Positions 6,929 through 11,314 of a stretch of DNA of 11,314 bases are shown in pieces. Each line of letters starts with the position of its first letter. Position 1 is the stretch's first letter. This DNA is from CAYJBP01 sp964372025. GTDB taxonomy: Bacteria; Bacillota; Dehalobacteriia; UBA4068. The stretch spans positions 1 through 11,314 of the forward strand of contig CAYJPF010000085.1 of NCBI GenBank assembly GCA_964372025.1. The letters run 5' to 3'. Below the pieces are notes generated by a model that made no database searches, was not told the DNA's origin, and worked only from the letters and a program-made list of their open reading frames with translations. The position numbers and the translations under genes were made by a program.

Positions 6929-8875
6929 TTACTTTTCCTCCTTAATATGCACATATTTATTTTTGTAATATAGCGGCCTAAAAGCACGGCCACCTGCTGC
7001 AAAAAATCGTCCGAAAAATTCAACATAAATCAAGCGGCAGCTATGCACAAAAGCGCCCAGCAGGCCGATAAACAAATTGAATGTTTGGCCGACAACAAAC
7101 ACAACTACGAATAAAATCCAGCCAACAACCCCATCGCCGGCTAAAGAACCCATCGAGTTCATAACCTGGGCTACAACCCCGGTAGATAAACCCAAGGCCA
7201 TTAACCTGGAATAAGATAGGATATCCGATAAATAAGCGGTAATGCCATAAAGCGAGCTTAAACCACCCATCACCTTGCCTAAAATTGTGGGCTTTTTGCG
7301 GCCGCCGGTAACAAGTACCCCGGCTGCACCGGCTGCGGCAATATAAATGCCAAAGCTTGCACCTAGCAAGGTGGCGATTAGGCCGCCAACTATCAAATAC
7401 CAAAGGCCGATATCGCAAATAGCATCGACGGTATTGCCTTCTTTAATCATCCGATAGGCGCTTAAGCCCATACCGATAAACAGGTTAACAACACCAATGC
7501 CGATTGCAATAAAGAGCACGGAAATCGGGTCTTCTAAAGGATTGAATAAAATTGGCGGTATTGCCCAGTTATCATAGCCAAGCATTTTGCCCAAAGCAGT
7601 GGGAAAATCGCCAAACCAACTGGAGAATAATGCCCCAAATATTATAGAAGAAACACCAACGGCGCAGGCTACAATCAGGAAATTACGAATAGTACCTGTA
7701 GGCTGCATTTTTTTAATTGCCCAAAAAGTGGCTAAGGACAAGATTAAACCATACATGGCATCGCCCAACATCATCCCAAAAAAGAGCACGAAGAAGAACA
7801 TAACAAAAGGATTGGGATCGACAACCGATCCGGCCTTGGGCATACCATATAATTCGGTGATGGCCGCAAAGGGGGCGGCAGCCGCCGAATTTTGCATTAA
7901 GGTGGGGATATCATCTTCCGGGGCGGGCTCGCTAAATTGCCAAGCGCAGCCTAGGGAAGCTAAAATATCGGCCACTTGCTTTTCCTTAGGGGTGGGCACC
8001 CAGGCCTCCCAGTACATGGTATTTTGGCCGATTAAAAAATCTTTGCTTAAATTTTGCCAATCCATTTGCAAATTAAGAGCATCGAAGGCCAATTCCAAAA
8101 GCGGCAAATCTTTTTTAAGAGCATCTAATTCTTTAATAGTACTTTCTTGTTCTTTTTGCAAATCGCGGCAAATATCCTCGGCATTTTGCTTAGCAATACG
8201 AGCCTGGCCAATTTCGTCTTTAAGCTGAATTTGACTAAAGCTATAGGGCTTAAGCAGCTCGCTTAATTGCTCGGTTATGGCCTTATGGCCAATAATTTGC
8301 CAATAATGATTTTCATTATCTGAGGATATTAAGTCTACCTTAATTAGGCTAATTTGCCGCTCTACCTCTTCCCTAATCAAACGGCTATCATGGGCCGAAG
8401 GGCAAGTTAAGCGCCAAACAAAAAACTGTTTGCCGCCATCGGCCTCTAAGGCGATATCGCTATCTAACCAGGGTTTTAGGGCAGCCATCCTAACTGTTTG
8501 TTGATTTTGTTCTGCAAAGATATTAGTTAACTTTTGATTAAGCTCCATTATTTGCAAAGCTTTGGCTAAAGCATTGCCTTGCATATCCAAATCATATAAT
8601 TCCTGCTCTATATAGCTTGCACGAGGTGCTAAGAGCGGTTTTTTGATTTTGGTATACTTATGCAAGGTATCGATTGCAGCCTGAATTTGATTACGCTTGG
8701 CCACAATAGTATTATCTTGCTTAAATGCAGCTAAAGCACCGCTTGCCACCAATTCTTGCCCGGCTTGAGCATCTTTAATCTCCACCGAGCCTAAAGGGGT
8801 AAGGGCCCGCAAAACAGCCTCTTTTTGCTGGGTTGGCATAATAGTTTGCAGTTTTTTCATGCCAATAAGTGTCAT
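6929..8875 (-). CDS. ntpI: V-type ATPase subunit I (subunit a, membrane stator)
   Basis: This 648-residue protein is a full-length subunit a/I (PF01496). The N-terminal half (about 1-350) is cytoplasmic, with charged coiled-coil segments near 50-125 and 200-265 that should dock the peripheral stalks. The C-terminal half has seven or eight membrane helices from about 356. Family motifs include FFGMMLGDAMYGL (about 365-377) and LSYSRLMALGL, whose R557 is the expected essential arginine facing the K-ring glutamate. A second conserved arginine, R614, lies in HSCRLIYVEFF. Together with the K ring it forms the ion path. Its ATG overlaps the ntpF stop as TAATG (1 nt), a classic coupling arrangement. 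Confidence 0.97.
   Translation of the reverse strand: MTLIGMKKLQTIMPTQQKEAVLRALTPLGSVEIKDAQAGQELVASGALAAFKQDNTIVAKRNQIQAAIDTLHKYTKIKKPLLAPRASYIEQELYDLDMQGNALAKALQIMELNQKLTNIFAEQNQQTVRMAALKPWLDSDIALEADGGKQFFVWRLTCPSAHDSRLIREEVERQISLIKVDLISSDNENHYWQIIGHKAITEQLSELLKPYSFSQIQLKDEIGQARIAKQNAEDICRDLQKEQESTIKELDALKKDLPLLELAFDALNLQMDWQNLSKDFLIGQNTMYWEAWVPTPKEKQVADILASLGCAWQFSEPAPEDDIPTLMQNSAAAAPFAAITELYGMPKAGSVVDPNPFVMFFFVLFFGMMLGDAMYGLILSLATFWAIKKMQPTGTIRNFLIVACAVGVSSIIFGALFSSWFGDFPTALGKMLGYDNWAIPPILFNPLEDPISVLFIAIGIGVVNLFIGMGLSAYRMIKEGNTVDAICDIGLWYLIVGGLIATLLGASFGIYIAAAGAAGVLVTGGRKKPTILGKVMGGLSSLYGITAYLSDILSYSRLMALGLSTGVVAQVMNSMGSLAGDGVVGWILFVVVFVVGQTFNLFIGLLGAFVHSCRLIYVEFFGRFFAAGGRAFRPLYYKNKYVHIKEEK
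6937..6943 (-). promoter_or_regulatory. Consensus ribosome site for ntpK, embedded in the last ntpI codons
   Basis: On the minus strand AAGGAGG lies 8 nt before the ntpK ATG. The same bases encode the final Lys-Glu-Glu-Lys of NtpI. It is the best Shine-Dalgarno match among the nine ATPase genes. The ring needs many K copies per complex, so strong initiation here makes sense. Confidence 0.85.
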
Positions 8876-9192
8876 TAATCACCCACAACCCTTCGTAAAA
8901 TTATCTCGATTGCTTGTTTTGTGCGCGGGGCGGCTTTTTCTTTTAGGGCGCTAATTTCGTTGCGCACTTGCTCGGTTTTTACCGAGGCTCGCGCGCGGCT
9001 TTGATCGGTAGCATCTTTTAGTTTTTCGTCAGCGGCTTTTTGGGCTTGTTCTGATTTTTCGGCCAGGCTTGTTTCGCCATTTGCCGAGGCTTGCTTTTTG
9101 AGCTTTTTTGCTTCTGTTTGCGCATCAATAATTATTTGTTGCGCCTTTTGTTCAGCTTGATAAATATCCTTCAAAGCATCTACTGCCATCAT
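8875..9192 (-). CDS. ntpF: V-type ATPase peripheral-stalk coiled-coil subunit (subunit G/H type)
   Basis: This 105-residue, highly charged protein is almost entirely predicted helix and rich in Ala, Lys, Glu and Gln (for example QAEQKAQQIIIDAQTEAKKL). It matches the small coiled-coil subunit that pairs with E in the peripheral stalk. Low-complexity coiled coils are hard to assign on sequence alone; the call is firm because it is the first gene, immediately before ntpI, as in E. hirae ntpF. Two adjacent ATGs (9192 and 9189) follow AAGGTGGTGAT. The second is 7 nt from the GGTGG core and the first only 4 nt, so the true start could be 9189 (104 residues). Some databases name this subunit H. Confidence 0.88.
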   Translation of the reverse strand: MMAVDALKDIYQAEQKAQQIIIDAQTEAKKLKKQASANGETSLAEKSEQAQKAADEKLKDATDQSRARASVKTEQVRNEISALKEKAAPRTKQAIEIILRRVVGD

Positions 9193-9263
9193 ATCACCAC
9201 CTTAAATTAAAATAGCAAAAATTTTTACGAATACTAAAATTTGTCACAAGTAGGTACTGTATA

Positions 9264-9293
9264 ATTATACCATTAATAAACTAGTGATGTCAA
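9264..9293 (-). promoter_or_regulatory. Sigma-A-type promoter of the ATPase operon, with extended -10
   Basis: On the minus strand a perfect TTGACA (complement of 9288-9293) is followed after 18 bp by a perfect TATAAT (complement of 9264-9269). The -10 is preceded by TGG, giving an extended -10. The start point would fall near 9257, leaving a leader of about 65 nt before ntpF. A short dyad, TGAT-N4-ATCA (9285-9296), overlaps the -35 and could be chance. No riboswitch or attenuator is evident in the leader. Confidence 0.85.
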
Positions 9294-9321
9294 TCATTAT
9301 AGTGCTTTCTGCCAGCAATTT

Positions 9322-9330
9322 TGCTATAAA
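9322..9330 (+). promoter_or_regulatory. Candidate extended -10 promoter for the asparaginase-yqeG unit
   Basis: TGCTATAAA at 9322-9330 is an extended -10 match (TG-n-TATAAA). No good -35 sits at the usual distance (GTGCTT at 9302-9307). A start point near 9337 would give a leader of about 75 nt. It would be back to back with the ATPase promoter without overlapping it. This is a weak call. Confidence 0.35.
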
Positions 9331-9412
9331 TATTTATCAAAATTTTGCAGGAATATCGCCCATAAAAACAGAATAAAGATAGGTTGGCATTATAAATAAA
9401 GGAGTTGTGATT

Positions 9413-10420
9413 ATGGCAGAGATTTTAGTAAGCTCAACCCGCGGCTGGGTAGTGGAAAATATTGTACGTGGTACGGTGGTTGTATTAGGCAAGGATGCTA
9501 AAATCATCGGTTCTTGTGGGGATAGTCATTTTTTATCATATATTCGCTCATCGGCCAAGCCTTTATTAAGTACCTTTATGCTACAAACAGGGGTAGCGGA
9601 GGCTTATGATTTAAATAATCAGCAGATTGCCGTAAGTTCCAGCTCGCATATAGGCGAGGATATCCATGTACAAACAATTACTTCGATACTTGACAAAATC
9701 GGCTTAACTGCTGATGATATGAATATCGGCACGGATTATTCTATGTACAAGCCCTTGCGCGAGCAGCGTATAGCAGCAGGGATAGCGCCGCATAAACTGT
9801 ATCATTGTTGTTCGGGCAAGCATGCATTGATGATGGCAACTTGTTTGCATATGGGTTGGGATATAGCCAATTATCAGGATTTAGAGCATCCATTGCAGCA
9901 ATATTTACTGCAACAATTTGCGGCTATTGCCGAATTACAAGTAGAGGATATTCATATTGGCATAGATGGTTGTGGTGTACCTGTTTATGCATTACCTTTA
10001 TACAATATTGGTTTAACTTATTACAATTTATTTAATAAAAGCCGGATGATGCCTGAGCAGGCAGCGGCGGCAGACAAGGTACTTAATGCTTTGGCGGAGT
10101 ATCCGCAATTGATATCGGGTACTGATCAATTTTGCACCGAGATTAACAGGATTACAAAAGGGCGCTTAATTGGCAAATTAGGAGCAGATGGCGTATATTG
10201 TTTGGCGCAAAGGGAAGCGGAGTTTTCCCTAGCTGTTAAAACCGAGGATGGCAATGTAGATGTGATGCCGATTATTGTGATTAGGGCTTTGCGTCAAACC
10301 GAGATGATTACCGAGGATGAGTTCCAGGCTTTATACCATTTAACGCGGCGTGATTTAACCAATGCTGCCGGCCAAAAGATTGGCGAAATGAAAGCGGCCT
10401 ATCATTTGGAGATTTTTTAG
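9413..10420 (+). CDS. Asparaginase II family (Rhizobium-type) L-asparaginase
   Basis: This 335-residue protein of the PF06089 family is predicted to hydrolyse L-asparagine to aspartate and ammonia. No signal peptide is visible, so it should be cytoplasmic. Motifs expected from the Rhizobium etli enzyme are present: RSSAKP with S46 and K49, SSHIGE with S78, CSGKH with C133 and K136, DGCGVP with C187, and GKLGADGVYC with K255. The two cysteines and the CSGK lysine match the metal-site residues of that family. A GTG at 9407 is in frame but only 2 nt from the AAAGGAG site (9398-9404). The ATG at 9413 has an 8-nt spacing and is the better start. It is unrelated in fold to the E. coli AnsA/AnsB enzymes, hence no symbol is given. 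It probably shares a transcript with yqeG. Confidence 0.9.
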   Translation: MAEILVSSTRGWVVENIVRGTVVVLGKDAKIIGSCGDSHFLSYIRSSAKPLLSTFMLQTGVAEAYDLNNQQIAVSSSSHIGEDIHVQTITSILDKIGLTADDMNIGTDYSMYKPLREQRIAAGIAPHKLYHCCSGKHALMMATCLHMGWDIANYQDLEHPLQQYLLQQFAAIAELQVEDIHIGIDGCGVPVYALPLYNIGLTYYNLFNKSRMMPEQAAAADKVLNALAEYPQLISGTDQFCTEINRITKGRLIGKLGADGVYCLAQREAEFSLAVKTEDGNVDVMPIIVIRALRQTEMITEDEFQALYHLTRRDLTNAAGQKIGEMKAAYHLEIF

Positions 10421-10478
10421 CATAAATATGCATAAGGTTTTACATTTAAACACAATTTTTAGTTATGGAGTGACAACA

Positions 10479-10988
10479 TTGAGTTTTTGGAAGAAGTTTA
10501 TACCTAATTTAAGTTGCAAGAGCATCATGGATATACCTTTGAGTGTATTTAGCGAAAATGGGATTAAAGGCATATTATTTGATTTAGACAATACCATAAC
10601 CGAATGGCATCAAAACGAGGTTAGCCCGGAGGCAAGCAATTGGTTGAAGGCATTAACGGAAGAGGGTTATCGGGTATGTATAGTATCTAATAATAAAAAG
10701 CAAAGGGTAGCAGCGGTGGCCGAAAAGTTGGGCTTACCGTATCTTTGCGATGCGGCTAAGCCTGCTAAGCACAGTTATATAAAGGCCTCTAAGCTATTGG
10801 ATTTACCATGCGAAAGTATGGCGATGGTGGGGGATCAGATATTGACGGATGTATTGGGTGGCAATAGATCCGGCCTTTATACGATATTTGTGGAGTATAT
10901 AAATCCGCAAGAGCATTGGGGAACGGTGCATTTGATACGTCCATTGGAGCGAATAGTGATGAAGAAGATTAAGAATCAAATAACATAG
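10479..10988 (+). CDS. yqeG: YqeG family HAD-IIIA phosphatase
   Basis: Started at the TTG at 10479, this is a 169-residue HAD-superfamily protein of the YqeG type, close to the usual length of about 170. HAD motifs are clear: FDLDNTITEW (nucleophile D35, acid/base D37), IVSNN (S70), a lysine in AAKPAKHSY (K94 or K97), and MVGDQILTDVLGGN (D119, D124). The substrate is not established from sequence; related proteins act on phosphate esters. An in-frame ATG at 10428 would add 17 residues but has no ribosome site. The TTG has GGAG (10467-10470) 8 nt upstream, and the protein then begins MSFWKKFIPN, like other YqeG N-termini. It lies 58 nt after the asparaginase stop. In Bacillus, yqeG sits with yqeH and aroE, so this context differs. 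Confidence 0.9.
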   Translation: MSFWKKFIPNLSCKSIMDIPLSVFSENGIKGILFDLDNTITEWHQNEVSPEASNWLKALTEEGYRVCIVSNNKKQRVAAVAEKLGLPYLCDAAKPAKHSYIKASKLLDLPCESMAMVGDQILTDVLGGNRSGLYTIFVEYINPQEHWGTVHLIRPLERIVMKKIKNQIT

Positions 10989-11003
10989 CTGTTATTTAGT
11001 GTA

Positions 11004-11048
11004 AAAGGGGCTGCCGCATTTGCGGAAAGCCCCTTTGGTATTTTTTTT
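11004..11048 (+). terminator. Rho-independent terminator of the asparaginase-yqeG unit
   Basis: A 9-bp outer stem (11004-11012 with 11028-11036, AAAGGGGCT against AGCCCCTTT) continues through a small internal loop into a CCGC/GCGG inner stem (11014-11017 with 11022-11025). Four bases after the outer stem come eight T residues (11041-11048). It lies 15 nt beyond the yqeG stop. Confidence 0.93.
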
Positions 11049-11092
11049 GTTATTTTGGTTTTGGGATTTTGGTGGATGTTTTTTTTGTTGGG

Positions 11093-11170
11093 TTTTGTAA
11101 TGTTTGTTGATTGTTGCCTTTTGTAATGTTTGTTGATTGTTGCCTTTTGTAATGTTTGTTGATTGTTGCC
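11093..11170 (+). repeat. Three perfect 26-bp tandem repeats
   Basis: Units at 11093-11118, 11119-11144 and 11145-11170 are identical. Each starts TTTTGTAATG and ends GATTGTTGCC. The sense strand is almost only T and G. The array runs straight into the ~97-bp repeat: its last GTTGCC (11165-11170) is also the start of the first long repeat unit. The 44 bases between the terminator and the array (11049-11092) are also G/T-rich and hold no gene. Confidence 0.92.
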
Positions 11171-11314
11171 TTTTGTTAGCTGGATTGTGGGTTTCTTACA
11201 TTTTTCGGCGGATAGTTTGGGTTGCTGTATTTCGTGGGTTGTAGGGTTTTCTTTTATGCTTGTTGCCTTTTGTTAGCTGGATTGTGGGTTTCTTACATTT
11301 TTCGGCGGATAGTT
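11165..11314 (+). repeat. Right intergenic repeat array, 97-bp period, cut by the window edge
   Basis: The 53 bases at 11165-11217 recur identically at 11262-11314, giving a 97-bp period. The second copy is truncated by the end of the window. Reverse-complemented, it aligns with the 100-bp units at 91-270, sharing the CATTTTTCGG core, GGATA, GGGTTG, TTTCGTG and GTTAGCTGG blocks. The right copies are identical to each other over the visible part, while the left copies have diverged, so the right array looks more recently amplified or homogenised. Confidence 0.88.

Noticed and set aside
7041..7418. Minus-strand 125-codon reading frame inside ntpI
   Set aside because: It is an alternative frame within the membrane domain of ntpI. 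The main frame is intact, so it is neither a frameshift fragment nor a separate gene.
7587..8228. Plus-strand 213-codon reading frame antisense to ntpI
   Set aside because: It lies wholly inside an unmistakable subunit I gene, has no family features, and has a Ser/Lys/Ala-heavy composition typical of an antisense shadow frame.
9241..9265. Plus-strand promoter TTGTCA (9241-9246) and TATAAT (9260-9265)
   Set aside because: The spacer is only 13 bp. The plus-strand TATAAT arises because the ATPase -10 region is palindromic (TATAATTATA).
11093..11170. CRISPR array of 26-bp repeats
   Set aside because: The three 26-bp units abut directly with no spacers, so they are a simple tandem repeat.

Overview
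The window carries a complete bacterial A/V-type ATPase operon on the minus strand (about 9192 down to 663). A short, divergently transcribed plus-strand unit (9413-10988) encodes an asparaginase of the Rhizobium-type (asparaginase II, PF06089) family and a YqeG-type HAD phosphatase. The nine ATPase genes run F-I-K-E-C-G-A-B-D. This is the order of the Enterococcus hirae ntp operon, without the ntpH and ntpJ found there. This gene order, strong AAGGAGG-type ribosome sites, a textbook sigma-A-like promoter and a YqeG protein point to a Bacillota (Firmicutes) anaerobe, possibly Clostridia or Negativicutes. The sequence alone does not settle the genus.

Layout: 1-662 is non-coding. It holds a palindrome, two copies of a 100-bp-period repeat, a 10-bp-period repeat, a minus-strand intrinsic terminator (297-337), and an AT-rich stretch with direct and inverted repeats. 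From 663 to 9192 the nine ATPase genes are packed tightly, with 8-nt or 1-nt overlaps or gaps of at most 34 nt. Region 9193-9412 is the divergent promoter region. It has a near-consensus minus-strand promoter for the ATPase operon and a weaker extended -10 candidate for the plus-strand unit. The asparaginase and yqeG genes follow, then an intrinsic terminator (11004-11048). After it come three perfect 26-bp tandem repeats and copies of the same ~100-bp repeat family seen at the left end.

How it works together: ntpA/ntpB form the catalytic head, ntpD and ntpG the central rotor stalk, ntpC the socket on the ring, ntpE and ntpF the peripheral stalks, and ntpI/ntpK the membrane motor. The K subunit keeps every residue of the Na+ site known from the E. 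hirae ring, so a Na+-coupled enzyme is the best prediction. The asparaginase and YqeG products have no evident mechanistic link to the ATPase.

The most unusual structure is the repeat family. It lies outside both operons in mirror-image orientation. Read along the outgoing transcript, it is therefore in the same polarity on both sides, directly after an intrinsic terminator. Read in the incoming direction it is C-rich and G-poor, which invites a test as a transcription insulator. I see no clear evidence for a wholly new protein system in this window.
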